From Daejeonella rubra (lineage in GTDB: Bacteria; Bacteroidota; Bacteroidia; Sphingobacteriales; Sphingobacteriaceae), in NCBI RefSeq assembly GCF_900103545.1, contig NZ_FNHH01000024.1, forward strand, positions 1 through 61,361: a stretch of DNA of 61,361 nt, written 5' to 3'. Position 1 is the stretch's first letter. Every line of letters starts with the position of its first letter. The translations under genes and the position numbers were made by a program. The notes under the pieces are model-generated. The model did not search any database and was not told the DNA's origin. It worked only from the letters and a program-made list of their open reading frames with translations. Below are positions 35,578 through 43,624 of the stretch, in pieces.

Positions 35578-36456
35578 TTAAAACTCGAACAAATGTTTTT
35601 CTGCATGATAAGAAGAACGAACCAGTGGTCCGCTTTCCACATATTTGAAACCCATTTCCATACCGACAACCTTGTACTTCTCAAACTGCTCAGGAGTGAT
35701 CCAGTCAACAACAGGATGATGACTACGTGATGGCTGCAGGTATTGCCCTAAGGTTAAGATATGAACACCAACGGCAAGAAGATCTGCCATTGCTTCCAGA
35801 ACATCCTCTTCAGTCTCTCCCAGTCCAAGCATAATACCTGATTTTGTCCTTAATCCTGCTTCATTTATACGGCGAAGACACTCCAAACTACGGTCATACT
35901 TAGCCTGAATCCGAACTTCCTTCGTTAAACGGCGTACTGTTTCCAGATTATGTGAAACCACTTCCGGACGGGTAGCCAGTACACGGTCAAGATTATCCCA
36001 CACACCCCTGAAATCAGGAATTAAAGTCTCTAAAGTAGTATCGGGGCTTTCCCTTCTGATCGTATTGATTGTCTCAGCCCAGATGGTAGAACCGCCATCT
36101 TTCAGATCATCACGGTCTACCGAAGTGATCACGCAATGTTTTACCTGCATCAACTTCACCGAATTGGCTACACGGTTAGGTTCATCAGTATCCACCGCCA
36201 ATGGTCTTCCTGTTGCAACAGCACAAAAAGAACATGAACGGGTACAGATATTCCCCAGTATCATAAATGTAGCTGTTCCCGCCCCCCAGCATTCACCCAT
36301 ATTAGGGCAATTACCACTCTCGCAAATGGTATGAAGTTTATGGGTATCTACAAGGCTGCGAACATGAGCGTACTCTTTTCCAACCGGAAGCTTAACACGA
36401 AGCCAGTTTGGCTTGCGCTGCATTTGATTAACTGGGATAACCGGTAATTCGATCAT
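35578..36456 (-). CDS. lipA: Lipoyl synthase
   Basis: This 292-residue radical-SAM enzyme inserts two sulfurs into octanoyl groups of lipoyl domains. Both iron-sulfur motifs are intact: the auxiliary cluster CESGNCPNMGEC and the SAM cluster CTRSCSFC. HNLETVRRL and GLGETEEDV are also typical, and the C-terminal RSSY serine motif is present (GPLVRSSYHA). A TACTTTTG box ends 4 nt before ATG, consistent with a leaderless message. Confidence 0.97.
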   Translation of the reverse strand: MIELPVIPVNQMQRKPNWLRVKLPVGKEYAHVRSLVDTHKLHTICESGNCPNMGECWGAGTATFMILGNICTRSCSFCAVATGRPLAVDTDEPNRVANSVKLMQVKHCVITSVDRDDLKDGGSTIWAETINTIRRESPDTTLETLIPDFRGVWDNLDRVLATRPEVVSHNLETVRRLTKEVRIQAKYDRSLECLRRINEAGLRTKSGIMLGLGETEEDVLEAMADLLAVGVHILTLGQYLQPSRSHHPVVDWITPEQFEKYKVVGMEMGFKYVESGPLVRSSYHAEKHLFEF

Positions 36457-36460
36457 GGGG

Positions 36461-36468
36461 CAAAAGTA
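36461..36468 (-). promoter_or_regulatory. TAnnTTTG box 4 nt before lipA (leaderless)
   Basis: The minus strand reads TACTTTTG-CCCC-ATG, a full -7 consensus match with the start codon at the expected transcription start. Confidence 0.6.
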
Positions 36469-36580
36469 AAGAATTTTAGGAAGATTTGAGAGTCAATTAT
36501 TCAGTTCTGTTATTTTGACATTGGAGTGTTATTCTGCAGAAGATTCTTAAAAATGATAGGCATACACTCATATATTTATT

Positions 36581-36588
36581 TATTTTTG
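36581..36588 (+). promoter_or_regulatory. TAnnTTTG box upstream of osmC
   Basis: TATTTTTG matches the -7 consensus 27 nt before the ATG; no clear -33 element. Confidence 0.4.
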
Positions 36589-36615
36589 AGAATAAACACT
36601 ATTACAATCTGTAAA

Positions 36616-37026
36616 ATGGCAACTATTGAGACCACCTACCTGGGCGACCTGAGAACTGAAGCAAAGCATGTTTTATCCAGCAACGAAATAATTACTGATG
36701 CACCATTAGATAATCAGGGCAAGGGAGCAGCATTTTCACCAACCGACCTTATGTCGGCATCATTGGGAAGCTGTATGTTCACGATCATGGGAATTGCAGC
36801 CAGAGAGCATGGGATTGAAATTGACGGTAGCAGCTGCTCCATAACTAAAATCATGGCGTCAGAACCAAGGAGAGTAAGTGAAATTCAAATCAGCTTCAAC
36901 TTTCCGGATATCAGGTATACCGACAAACAAAAATTAATTCTGGAAAGAGCCGCAAGAAATTGTCCGGTGGCAAAAAGTCTGCACCCTGATCTGATTCAAA
37001 GCATCAGCTTCAACTTTCAGGAATAA
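36616..37026 (+). CDS. OsmC-family protein
   Basis: This protein is 136 residues from MATIETTYLG. Upstream in-frame codons are hydrophobic, lack a ribosome site and overlap the -7 box. It has the OsmC/Ohr fold with SASLGSCMFTIMGIAAREHG in the central helix, where the first Cys is a peroxidatic candidate, and NCPVAKSL near the C-terminus holding the second Cys. Family members reduce organic hydroperoxides in the cytoplasm. The substrate is not determined. It converges on the YtxJ-like gene. Confidence 0.9.
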   Translation: MATIETTYLGDLRTEAKHVLSSNEIITDAPLDNQGKGAAFSPTDLMSASLGSCMFTIMGIAAREHGIEIDGSSCSITKIMASEPRRVSEIQISFNFPDIRYTDKQKLILERAARNCPVAKSLHPDLIQSISFNFQE

Positions 37027-37062
37027 TTAAACCGAAAAGAATATTTCTTAATATTTGACAGT

Positions 37063-37392
37063 TTAGGATATCTGTTCCGCAAGATCTTCTGCAGAGATCT
37101 CACCATGCGAAGTTTCGTAGATACATTCGCCATTTTTTATCAGAAGTATCTGAGGTGATTCGTGATACACATTAAATTGCTGGGCAATAGTATTGGAGAC
37201 CTCTCTGTTACTTATCAGATCAAGAAAATAAACAGAAGTACCTTCAGGAATAGCATCCCAATCATGCTCAAACCTTTTTTTCGCCATCATACTTACAGGG
37301 CAACGTGTACTATGCTTAAAAATTACACTATAGCCTTCAGCATCACTTATACTTTTTAATTGCTCGAGATTATTTAATGTGATCCAGTTCAT
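37063..37392 (-). CDS. ytxJ: Bacillithiol-linked thioredoxin-like protein YtxJ
   Basis: This 109-residue thioredoxin-fold protein has a single active-site Cys in KHSTRCPVSMMAK (about residues 26-38), the arrangement of the monothiol YtxJ family thought to act in bacillithiol-dependent redox. HESPQILLIKNG supplies the cis-Pro loop. The bacillithiol synthesis gene bshA is elsewhere in this window, which supports the reading. A TACTTTTG promoter box lies 25 nt upstream. Confidence 0.85.
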   Translation of the reverse strand: MNWITLNNLEQLKSISDAEGYSVIFKHSTRCPVSMMAKKRFEHDWDAIPEGTSVYFLDLISNREVSNTIAQQFNVYHESPQILLIKNGECIYETSHGEISAEDLAEQIS

Positions 37393-37416
37393 TATAATAC
37401 CTTATAAATTAGGATA

Positions 37417-37424
37417 CAAAAGTA
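37417..37424 (-). promoter_or_regulatory. TAnnTTTG box upstream of ytxJ
   Basis: The minus strand reads TACTTTTG, a full -7 match 24 nt before the start codon. Confidence 0.5.
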
Positions 37425-37488
37425 TCAAAAATGGAGATTTGGCCGGTCAGATTCCGGTCAAATTGAATTAAGAAAAAAAAATGCAGAA

Positions 37489-37602
37489 TTAACGTCTTGA
37501 CTTTGGATAAGTTCCATAAGCCGGACATAGTCTTGACGAACATGCCTGTAATACTGTTGTGGCTAAAAATAAGGCAATTACGCCAATAACTATTTTCTTC
37601 AT
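37489..37602 (-). CDS. 37-residue lipoprotein-like microprotein
   Basis: This is a short gene on the minus strand: ATG at 37602, TAA at 37489-37491. The product begins MKKIVIGVIALFLATTVLQAC, a textbook lipoprotein signal with Cys at residue 21. The mature part is only about 17 residues, with a second Cys, CPAYGTYP, and a basic end KSRR. An A-rich stretch precedes the ATG. It lies in the 262-nt gap between ytxJ and ribH. The function is unknown. The signal-peptide quality and clean boundaries argue for a real gene. Confidence 0.7.
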   Translation of the reverse strand: MKKIVIGVIALFLATTVLQACSSRLCPAYGTYPKSRR

Positions 37603-37654
37603 GTTTGAAGTTTTTTTAAAACTATTGAATTAAGTCCAATAATCAAACTTTATT

Positions 37655-38149
37655 TTACAGATTCAGGGAAGGCTTAATTCCTGCCATCATTATTGCTGTT
37701 ACAGCAGCTTCTTCACCCTTATTTCCATGCTTGCCTCCGGCCCTGTCAAGTGCCTGCTGCAAATTATCAGTTGTTAACACGCCGAAGATGACCGGTTTAG
37801 TATGTTTGATCGAAACTTTTGTTACTCCATTGGCTACAGCATTGCAAATAAAGCCAAAATGAGGGGTTTCTCCCTGGATCACACATCCAAGACAAATAAC
37901 CGCATCCAGGTTTTTAGAGCCCAGCAAAATATCAGCACCAGAGGTCAGCTCAAAACTTCCCGGAACTTTTATAGTTGTGATATTTTCTTCCAGAGCACCA
38001 TGCTTCAATAGTGATGAATAAGCACCTTCATATAATGCTCCTGTAACTGCGGCATTCCATTGTGAAACAATGATCCCAAATTTGTAAGCCTCTGCTGAAG
38101 GGACTTCGATATGGGAGAAATCTGATAGACTCTTTAAGCTTGTAGCCAT
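37655..38149 (-). CDS. ribH: 6,7-dimethyl-8-ribityllumazine synthase
   Basis: This 164-residue enzyme makes the penultimate riboflavin intermediate. Signatures: SQWNAAVTGALYEGA (substrate-binding Trp/Asn), PGSFELTSGADILL, CLGCVIQGETPHFGFICNAV with the catalytic His, and GVLTTDNLQQALDRAGGKHGNKG near the end. Length matches icosahedral lumazine synthases. It is downstream of the TPR gene, with a strong hairpin between them. Confidence 0.96.
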   Translation of the reverse strand: MATSLKSLSDFSHIEVPSAEAYKFGIIVSQWNAAVTGALYEGAYSSLLKHGALEENITTIKVPGSFELTSGADILLGSKNLDAVICLGCVIQGETPHFGFICNAVANGVTKVSIKHTKPVIFGVLTTDNLQQALDRAGGKHGNKGEEAAVTAIMMAGIKPSLNL

Positions 38150-38162
38150 AGCTGAAAATAAT

Positions 38163-38199
38163 AAATGGCTGTTACCGGAATATCAGGTAACAGCCATTT
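38163..38199 (-). terminator. 14-bp perfect hairpin between the TPR gene and ribH
   Basis: AAATGGCTGTTACC and its complement flank a nine-base loop. It begins 13 nt after the TPR stop on the minus strand; the following ATTATTTTC is only weakly T-rich. It is a terminator or processing site. Confidence 0.6.
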
Positions 38200-38211
38200 G
38201 AAAAAATATTT

Positions 38212-38892
38212 TTACTGTTGTGCTTCTGCACGTGCAATGTAGGTATCAACTGAAGCAGCTTCAACGCTTTCAGGAAAATCAGTTCTGATCTTATTATAAG
38301 CATCAGCTGCAGATTTAAAATCCTTTTGCTCCTCGTAAACCAATCCTAGTTTTTTAAGGAATAGCGGACTGGTAAAGGCATTTTTACTTTTATCAGCAGC
38401 TTTTTTATAAAAAGTTATTGCTTTTGAATAATCTTTCAGTTCGCTATAAGCATCACCAAGCATTCCAAGAACTAATGGATCAATGATAGGACTACCAGTG
38501 CTGCTGTATTTACCCAAAGCATCAGTAGCTTTTTGAAACTCACCCTTCTGAAGATACAAACCACCCAGGTATGCGTTTGCAAGATTGGCAGATTTTGTAT
38601 TTGAATACTCTTCTACGATCTTCTCAAAACCAGGATATGAACCATCGCCCGATATCGCCCTGTCTTTAAGCGAGTCGATAGCTAAATATTCTTCAGCTTT
38701 AAACATTTCATTAGCTGCTTTCTCTGCTCTTGGAGCAAGATAGAAATTCTGATAACCAAAGTATAAAAGCACTAAGGCAATAATGGCGGCACCAATTACG
38801 GCTAAGCTCTTTGCATTTTCCTGAACAAATTTGCTTGTGTTTCCAAGCTGATTGTCAGTTTCTGTTATGTTATGTTTTTGATCTTTTGACAT
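38212..38892 (-). CDS. Membrane-anchored TPR protein (YfgM/Tol-type)
   Basis: This protein is 226 residues from MSKDQKHNI; I prefer this Met over one ten codons upstream. One transmembrane helix (about 31-50) follows a charged cytoplasmic N-terminus. TPR-like helix pairs cover about 95-220 (NAYLGGLYLQKGEF, LGMLGDAYSELKDYSKAITFYKKA, LKKLGLVYEEQKDFKSAADAY). YfgM-like proteins assist envelope protein folding near SecYEG. The role here is inferred from architecture. A TATTTTTG -7 box is at 38936. Confidence 0.8.
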   Translation of the reverse strand: MSKDQKHNITETDNQLGNTSKFVQENAKSLAVIGAAIIALVLLYFGYQNFYLAPRAEKAANEMFKAEEYLAIDSLKDRAISGDGSYPGFEKIVEEYSNTKSANLANAYLGGLYLQKGEFQKATDALGKYSSTGSPIIDPLVLGMLGDAYSELKDYSKAITFYKKAADKSKNAFTSPLFLKKLGLVYEEQKDFKSAADAYNKIRTDFPESVEAASVDTYIARAEAQQ

Positions 38893-38935
38893 TGGTATTT
38901 TAAAAATTGTAAACCCTCTCACTTAAACAATCCCG

Positions 38936-38943
38936 CAAAAATA
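38936..38943 (-). promoter_or_regulatory. TAnnTTTG box upstream of the TPR gene
   Basis: The minus strand reads TATTTTTG, 43 nt before the chosen start. Confidence 0.45.
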
Positions 38944-39194
38944 CATTTTTCAGACTAAGTATCAACTTTTAAATCAGAGAGATTGATTTTTTTTAAGGAA
39001 GATACCTCTAAAGATGGTCAGGATGATTTTATTTATTACAAAAGACATTCTTAATAGCCGCTATGTGATTAAAGGAAAGGAGCTATCTGTAAAAGATCAT
39101 TACATTTTAGAAGAACTAAAAAACATTCAGTTTTACGAACTTAAAGAAACGAAAAGAGTAAATTTGCTGATTAGCTCTCAGTACTGGTATCAAT

Positions 39195-40295
39195 ATGTGG
39201 CTCCAAAAATTATCCGTAATAAATTTCAAAAATTATTCTGAAGCTGAATTAATTTTTTCGGATACAGTCAATGCCTTTACAGGAAATAATGGTGCCGGAA
39301 AAACCAATATCCTCGACGCCATACATTACCTTTCTCTTTGTAAAAGTTATTTCAATCCCATCGACAGTCAGCAGATCCGTCAGGGTGAAGATCTTTTTAT
39401 GATTCAGGGAACATTTCAAAAAGACCAGAATGATGAAGTGATCTTTTGCGGGTTAAAGCGTACTCAAAAGAAGAAATTCAAACGCAATAAAAAGGAGTAT
39501 CAGCGTCTGGCCGATCATATCGGAATTTTTCCATTAGTGATGATCTCTCCCAATGATATCAGTCTGATCATTGAAGGAAGTGAAGAAAGAAGAAGATTCA
39601 TTGACAATGTGATCTCTCAGACTGACAGTCAATATCTCGATGAACTCATCAGCTATAACAAGAGTTTGATGAACAGAAATGCTCTCTTAAGACAGATCGC
39701 AATTTCGGGGAGGTATGATCCGGCATTGATGGAGATCTATGATGATCAGCTGATCCTTTCCGGAAATAAGATCTTCGAAAAACGGAAAGCTTTTATGATT
39801 GAATTTACGGAGATTTTCAACAAGCACTATCAATACCTGAGTGGGGATGCCGAGCAGGTGGAGCTGGTATACGATTCCCCTTTACTTCTGAACGACTTCT
39901 CCGACATCCTGAAAAAGAACCTGGAGCGCGACCGTATTCTGGAGCGTACTTCAAGCGGAATTCATAAAGATGAACTGAATTTTACCATACATGGGATGGT
40001 TTTGAAAAAATTTGGATCGCAGGGACAGCAGAAATCATTTTTGATCGCCCTGAAACTGGCACAATATACGTTCCTGTACAGGCAGAAAGGCTTCGAACCT
40101 TTACTGCTGCTGGATGATATTTTTGACAAGCTGGATGATGCCCGAACAACCAAGTTAATGAAAATGGTATCAGACAAAGATTTCGGACAGATCTTTATTA
40201 CTGACACGAGCAGGAAAAGAATTGAAGCAATTTTCAGTGAACTGGATGTGCCGGTAAGTATTTTCGATATTGAAAAAGGAAATATTGTTGTTTAA
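39195..40295 (+). CDS. recF: DNA replication/repair protein RecF
   Basis: This 366-residue SMC-like ATPase loads RecA at gaps via RecOR. The start MWLQKLSVINFKNY matches the conserved RecF N-terminus. Walker A is GNNGAGKTN at about 30-38, the signature SQGQQKSFL is near 275-283, and Walker B LLLDDIFDKLD near 299-309. Length is normal. The next gene, a DUF721 protein, is 39 nt downstream. Confidence 0.95.
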   Translation: MWLQKLSVINFKNYSEAELIFSDTVNAFTGNNGAGKTNILDAIHYLSLCKSYFNPIDSQQIRQGEDLFMIQGTFQKDQNDEVIFCGLKRTQKKKFKRNKKEYQRLADHIGIFPLVMISPNDISLIIEGSEERRRFIDNVISQTDSQYLDELISYNKSLMNRNALLRQIAISGRYDPALMEIYDDQLILSGNKIFEKRKAFMIEFTEIFNKHYQYLSGDAEQVELVYDSPLLLNDFSDILKKNLERDRILERTSSGIHKDELNFTIHGMVLKKFGSQGQQKSFLIALKLAQYTFLYRQKGFEPLLLLDDIFDKLDDARTTKLMKMVSDKDFGQIFITDTSRKRIEAIFSELDVPVSIFDIEKGNIVV

Positions 40296-40334
40296 CATCA
40301 ATTGAAAACAAAAGGTTAATAATTAGCACAATAC

Positions 40335-40625
40335 ATGGGCCGCACAAACGACAGATCATTAAAGGATGCCATAGAGCAGATGCTTCAGGTTTACAAGCTG
40401 AGAAGGAAGTTTGATGAGACCTCATTGATCGTTGCCTGGCCAGAAATGATGGGCAAAGCCGTAGCTAACCGGACTAAAGATATCTTTATCCGTGACCGTA
40501 AATTATTCATCAGACTGGAGTCGGCGGTAATTAAAAATGAATTGCTGATGATGCGCTCAAACATCATAGAGAAAATGAATGAACGTGCGGGAACCAGTAT
40601 TATCGATGAGATAATATTCCTGTAA
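40335..40625 (+). CDS. DUF721 (DciA-like) protein
   Basis: This 96-residue protein resembles DUF721/DciA: LKDAIEQMLQVYKLRRKFDE, WPEMMGKAVANRT and the closing LLMMRSNIIEKMNERAG...IIDEIIFL. DciA loads the replicative helicase in many bacteria, and DUF721 members next to recF are frequent. Bacteroidota versions are short, so the loader role is inferred. It ends one nt from the convergent membrane protein gene. Confidence 0.85.
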   Translation: MGRTNDRSLKDAIEQMLQVYKLRRKFDETSLIVAWPEMMGKAVANRTKDIFIRDRKLFIRLESAVIKNELLMMRSNIIEKMNERAGTSIIDEIIFL

Positions 40626-40626
40626 A

Positions 40627-40818
40627 CTATCTGCCCCGTTCGCTAAAGTTCTTAACCAGGAGGTAGTATAGAACGGTAATAAAGAAGGCGATTGAAAATG
40701 CCTTGAGAACAAATAAATAATCAATATTACGGTCCCAGCCTCCAAAATAAGAAACCGTACCGGGAATGATAAGCATTACCAGAAAAAATATCAGGTAACG
40801 GGTTTGTAATATCTTCAT
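40627..40818 (-). CDS. Small two-helix membrane protein
   Basis: This protein is 63 residues from MKILQTRYLIFFLVML; the Met ten codons upstream lacks a hydrophobic context. Two membrane helices (about 6-25 and 35-54) are separated by a short loop with GGWDRNIDY, and the C-terminus is basic. No family was recognised. It lies between the DUF721 gene and ndk. Confidence 0.6.
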   Translation of the reverse strand: MKILQTRYLIFFLVMLIIPGTVSYFGGWDRNIDYLFVLKAFSIAFFITVLYYLLVKNFSERGR

Positions 40819-40889
40819 TCTATTTATATAAATATTATCGCCCTGCACAAGCGAAAAACAGCTCCGGGCAGGGCGATAACAAAGGTTTC

Positions 40890-41309
40890 TTAGAAACGCT
40901 CGAATGCAGTGAAGAAAAAGCTTCCCTCTATCTGTGCATTTTCATCAGAGTCAGATCCGTGGATCGCATTAGCATCAATAGATTTTGCATACTTATTACG
41001 AATAGTTCCAGGCTCAGCCTTTGATGGATCAGTAGCTCCGATCAGTTTACGAAAATCTTCAACTGCATTGTCTTTTTCAAGAATAGCAGCTACAATCGGA
41101 CCTGAGGACATGAAGTCAACAAGATCATTGTAAAAAGGACGCTCACTGTGAACAGCATAAAACTGTCCGGCGATATCTTTACTCAAACGAGTGTATTTTA
41201 AAGCTATAACTTTAAATCCGCCCTTAATAATATCATCTAAAATAGCTCCGGTGTGGCCATTGGCTACAGCATCGGGCTTAATCATTGTAAAAGTTCTGTT
41301 CGTTGCCAT
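40890..41309 (-). CDS. ndk: Nucleoside diphosphate kinase
   Basis: This protein is 139 residues from MATNRTFTMIKPDAV; in-frame codons upstream are not conserved in character. It balances nucleoside triphosphates. The KPDAVANG motif is at 10-17, and the phosphorylated His lies in NAIHGSDS near 115, with EDF-type AVEDFRKLIG and GTIRNKYA preceding. Length is standard. Confidence 0.97.
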   Translation of the reverse strand: MATNRTFTMIKPDAVANGHTGAILDDIIKGGFKVIALKYTRLSKDIAGQFYAVHSERPFYNDLVDFMSSGPIVAAILEKDNAVEDFRKLIGATDPSKAEPGTIRNKYAKSIDANAIHGSDSDENAQIEGSFFFTAFERF

Positions 41310-41330
41310 CTTATTATTTGAAAATTGCTG

Positions 41331-41338
41331 CAAAAGTA
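41331..41338 (-). promoter_or_regulatory. TAnnTTTG box upstream of ndk
   Basis: The minus strand reads TACTTTTG, 21 nt before the start codon. Confidence 0.5.
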
Positions 41339-41401
41339 CAGCTAATAAATCAAAGGCTAAAGGATTTTAAAAAATCAGCCCGTGTAAATCAGTAATTTTA
41401 A

Positions 41402-41409
41402 TAGCTTTG
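41402..41409 (+). promoter_or_regulatory. TAnnTTTG box upstream of nrnA
   Basis: TAGCTTTG lies 18 nt before the ATG. A -33 TTTG is not at the standard spacing. Confidence 0.5.
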
Positions 41410-41427
41410 CATTCCTTTTGACCGTAC

Positions 41428-42438
41428 ATGTTGGAAATAACCCATTTAAAAGAGTTTTTAGCTGAACCTAAGCACATTGTAATCACAACACATCCCAAGC
41501 CGGATGGTGATGCAATGGGATCTTCACTGGGTTTATACAATTATCTGATCCAAAAAGGACACCAGGTAAAGGTGATCACTCCTACCGATTACCCAAGTTT
41601 TTTACACTGGATCCCGAATAATTCTGAAGTGATCATTTTCACTGAAAAGCAGGAAGAATCTAAGCAGTTTGTAGCCAATGCGGATCTGATTTTTTGTCTC
41701 GATTTCAATGCGCTGGTAAGGATCAATGAATTAGGCATCTATGTTCGCGAATCAAAGGCAAAAAAGGTGTTGATCGATCATCATCTGGAACCTGAGGGCT
41801 TTGAAGATTACCGTCTTTGGACCACCAGCGCCTGCGCAACCGCACAATTGGTCTATGATTTCATTGTAAATATCATGGGCGACAGACATCTGTTAAATAA
41901 AGATGTAGCAAGCTGCCTTTATACAGGAATCATGACTGATACGGGATCCTTCCGTTTTCGTTCAACAACTGCTACTGTACACCAAATTGTGGCTGACCTG
42001 ATCGAGTGCGGAGCAGATAATACGCTGATACATCAGTTGGTATACGATGATTTCTCACTTAACAGACTACGTTTTCTGGGACATTGCCTCCTGAATAAAC
42101 TGGAAGTTTTACCGGAATATAATACTGCAATAATCGTGATCACTGCTCAGGAACTTGATCAATTTCAAATCTCGACAGGTGATACCGAAGGCATTGTCAA
42201 TTATGCACTTTCCATCAGCGGAATTCGTCTGGCAGTGCTGATCATCGAACGCCAGGATGTTGTTAAATTATCTTTACGTTCAATAGGAGATTTCCCGGCC
42301 AATGAAATTTGTAAAAAATATTTCAGCGGAGGAGGACATAAAAATGCATCAGGTGGAATTTCATCAGAGAAAATAGATGCGGTAAGGGAAAAGTTTAATG
42401 TAATTTTACCGGAATATAAATCACTTTTAGTAAAATAG
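41428..42438 (+). CDS. nrnA: DHH-family oligoribonuclease/pAp phosphatase NrnA
   Basis: This 336-residue phosphoesterase degrades nano-RNA and dephosphorylates pAp. The DHH motifs are present: THPKPDGDAMGSSLGL near 18-33, DHHLEPEG near 117-124, and MTDTGSFRF near 170-178. The DHHA1 domain ends with GGGHKNASGG near 308-317. Length is normal and there is no signal peptide. Confidence 0.93.
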   Translation: MLEITHLKEFLAEPKHIVITTHPKPDGDAMGSSLGLYNYLIQKGHQVKVITPTDYPSFLHWIPNNSEVIIFTEKQEESKQFVANADLIFCLDFNALVRINELGIYVRESKAKKVLIDHHLEPEGFEDYRLWTTSACATAQLVYDFIVNIMGDRHLLNKDVASCLYTGIMTDTGSFRFRSTTATVHQIVADLIECGADNTLIHQLVYDDFSLNRLRFLGHCLLNKLEVLPEYNTAIIVITAQELDQFQISTGDTEGIVNYALSISGIRLAVLIIERQDVVKLSLRSIGDFPANEICKKYFSGGGHKNASGGISSEKIDAVREKFNVILPEYKSLLVK

Positions 42439-42570
42439 TACGTTAAACGATTTAGTAATAAACACAAACAGCAAATAATTAATAAACGAATAAACCAAAA
42501 AAGAAGATATCAGGAGTAAAAATTAAAATCTCATGGTAGAATCATTAAAAAAACAAATGTATATTTCAAG

Positions 42571-43530
42571 ATGAAAAAATTAGTAATCGTATTAGGGCTG
42601 GCAGTTACGGGATTAGCCGGTTGCAGCAATTTTGAAAAAGGTGAGGGAGATATGTTGTATAAGATCCACACTGACAAATCAGGAGAAACAATTAAAGAAG
42701 GTGATTTCGTAGCGTTCAAAGCTGTTGAAAAAACTGAAGGAGATTCAGTGTTGTACAGTTCATACGATTATGACCGTCCGTCATTATTAGTTAAAGAAAA
42801 ATCTGTATTCAAAGGAGACCTTTTTGCTGCTCTTGGTCTGTTAAGTGAAGGTGATAGTGCAACATTCAAAATCAACATCGACTCAATGGTTCAAAAAATG
42901 GGCCGTCCTCAACCTTCAGATACCACAAAGAAATATCTGATCTACACAATTAAAATTGACAAAGTAATTCCAAAAGGTAAATTGACCGACAGTCTTTTCC
43001 GTGGAAAGATCGATGCTTTCCTGAAAGCTGAAATGGACCAGGCTAAAACTGGTGAAGTAACTAAGTTGAAAGCTTATGTTTCAGCAAAAAGTTTAAAACC
43101 AACAGTAACTGCATCAGGATTGAATTATGTTGTTACCACTCAGGGAAGCGGTCCAAAAGCTAACCCGGGTGATACTGTATTAGTAAATTATACAGGAATG
43201 TTCTTAAGCGGAAAAGTATTTGACAGCAGCTTAGCTGATGTAGCTAAAAAGAACGGAACATTTAATCCTCAGCGTCCTTATGAGCCACTTAAGCTTCCGG
43301 TTGGAATGAATGGTTCAATCGCTGGATTCGAAGAAGGATTAATGCTATTACCAAAAGGCGCTAAAGCAACCTTGATCTTACCTTCAAGCCTGGCTTATGG
43401 TGAGCAGGGAAATCAGGGAATTCCTCCATTTACTCCTCTTATATTTGAAGTGGATGTGGTGAATATCATCCCTGCAAAAGCAGGATCTGTAATAGCTCCT
43501 CCACCTGCACCAGTACCTGCTGTTAAATAA
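42571..43530 (+). CDS. FKBP-type peptidyl-prolyl isomerase lipoprotein
   Basis: This 319-residue lipoprotein has the lipobox Cys in LAGCSNF at about 18. It has two FKBP-like domains. The first (about 30-130) is degenerate. The second (about 190-305) carries VLVNYTGMFLSGKVFDSS, GSIAGFEEGLMLLPKGAKATLILPS and YGEQG...PPFTPLIFEVDV. It catalyses proline isomerisation in the periplasm. A Pro/Ala-rich tail follows. Transcription ends at a 36-bp palindrome shared with the convergent bshA. Confidence 0.93.
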   Translation: MKKLVIVLGLAVTGLAGCSNFEKGEGDMLYKIHTDKSGETIKEGDFVAFKAVEKTEGDSVLYSSYDYDRPSLLVKEKSVFKGDLFAALGLLSEGDSATFKINIDSMVQKMGRPQPSDTTKKYLIYTIKIDKVIPKGKLTDSLFRGKIDAFLKAEMDQAKTGEVTKLKAYVSAKSLKPTVTASGLNYVVTTQGSGPKANPGDTVLVNYTGMFLSGKVFDSSLADVAKKNGTFNPQRPYEPLKLPVGMNGSIAGFEEGLMLLPKGAKATLILPSSLAYGEQGNQGIPPFTPLIFEVDVVNIIPAKAGSVIAPPPAPVPAVK

Positions 43531-43548
43531 TCAGAATTATAATCATAT

Positions 43549-43584
43549 AAAAAAGGCTTCCCGGATATCCGGGAAGCCTTTTTT
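43549..43584. terminator. Bidirectional terminator between the FKBP gene and bshA
   Basis: A perfect 36-bp palindrome: A6-GGCTTCCCGGAT followed by its complement ending T6. It lies 18 nt after the FKBP stop and 40 nt after the bshA stop. Confidence 0.92.
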
Positions 43585-43624
43585 GTATTACTGACAGGAG
43601 TTTAGCACCTGTGAGCAGAATATA

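Noticed and set aside
39014..39241. A 75-codon plus-strand ORF before recF
   Set aside because: It overlaps the recF start by 47 nt and shows no recognisable domain. The 300-nt gap 38893-39194 therefore seems to hold only the TPR-gene promoter and the recF upstream region.
43549..43584. Regulatory operator from the perfect 36-bp palindrome
   Set aside because: It sits between convergent stop codons and has A/T tails, so a bidirectional terminator explains it fully.
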